33,019 nt of DNA from Sinomonas albida (GTDB lineage: Bacteria > Actinomycetota > Actinomycetes > Actinomycetales > Micrococcaceae): assembly GCF_004919045.1 (NCBI RefSeq), contig NZ_SWDW01000023.1, positions 1 to 33,019 of the forward strand, read 5' to 3'. The first letter of the stretch is position 1, and the number at the start of each line of letters is the position of its first letter. Shown piece after piece: positions 32,897-33,019 of this stretch. The translations under genes were made by a program, and so were the position numbers. The notes beneath the pieces are model-generated. The model searched no databases, was not told the DNA's origin, and was given only the letters and a program-made list of their open reading frames with translations.

Positions 32897-33019
32897 TTAT
32901 CTGCGGGTGGTGGGTCGGTTGGCGATGACGGGTGCGGTGCCGGTGTAGCCCTCACGGGCGGCGGCGATCTCCCGGATCCGGTCGCGGCAGGCGTACCAGC
33001 CGATGACCATGAGCACGCA
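32897..33019 (-). CDS. 3' end of an unidentified gene, cut by the window edge
   Basis: An open frame on the minus strand enters from the right edge and stops with TAA at 32897-32899, giving the last 40 residues. They begin CVLMVIGWYACRDRIREIAA and end in PVIANRPTTRR. The strong codon bias (G/C at third positions) supports real coding. It lies 58 bp upstream of the tRNA on the same strand. I do not recognise the family; no domain can be assigned from this fragment. Confidence 0.5.
   Translation of the reverse strand, partial: CVLMVIGWYACRDRIREIAAAREGYTGTAPVIANRPTTRR

Noticed and set aside
32769-33019. Integrated element at the tRNA-Gly gene
   Set aside because: The partial gene lies on the 5' side of the tRNA, no duplicated tRNA 3' end is seen, and the fragment does not look like an integrase.

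Overview
The window reads as chromosomal DNA of a high-GC actinobacterium, most likely Micrococcaceae (Arthrobacter/Sinomonas-like). The supporting signs are very high G+C in all reading frames, a 23S rRNA with an extra helix near 1610-1725 where Actinobacteria carry their known insertion, a typical actinobacterial 5S, an HU-type histone-like protein, a CopD-CtaG fusion, and frequent GTG starts with leaderless promoter geometry. The genus is inference.

Layout. 1-3616: the distal part of an rRNA operon (end of the 16S-23S spacer, complete 23S, CA-rich spacer, 5S, terminator). 3654-4190: two short tandem-repeat arrays facing each other. 4210-10056: an APH-family phosphotransferase (minus), then HU, a CopD/CtaG copper and cytochrome-oxidase assembly membrane protein, and a thioredoxin-NHL repeat protein (plus). 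10328-16336: a fructan or fructo-oligosaccharide locus with a LacI regulator, a paired operator, a sugar-binding lipoprotein, two permeases and a GH32 beta-fructosidase, but no ATPase gene. 16311-19667: a membrane-anchored protein of unknown function, an AEC-family transporter and a second LacI regulator. 19770-20195: panD.

20244-27292 is the most interesting region, a probable aminophosphonate catabolic cluster. A PhnR-like GntR/UTRA regulator and a PhnX-like phosphonatase (minus) diverge from a FAD-dependent oxidoreductase followed by a four-gene ABC importer in the order phnS-phnT-phnU-phnV (plus). No PhnW transaminase is present, so the oxidoreductase probably supplies phosphonoacetaldehyde by oxidative deamination. 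The divergent promoter region holds two exact 11-bp-spaced GTTCACC units, which match the PHO box recognised by actinobacterial PhoP, plus two copies of a likely GntR operator word. Together they suggest control by phosphate starvation and by substrate.

27374-32897: a LysR regulator divergent from an MFS exporter with a LysR-type box between them, an MHS-family MFS importer with a LacI-type operator and a second dyad upstream, a PrsW-family membrane protease, tRNA-Gly(CCC) with its terminator, and the 3' end of an unidentified gene running off the window.

Two themes cut across the window. Several gaps hold short tandem arrays (periods 21, 22, 26, 31-33 and 37 bp), three of them arranged as inverted arms. 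One 19-bp repeat core is shared by arrays 26 kb apart. In addition, at least five genes without a Shine-Dalgarno sequence have a TANNNT hexamer exactly 6-7 nt before the start codon, the arrangement expected for leaderless mRNAs.
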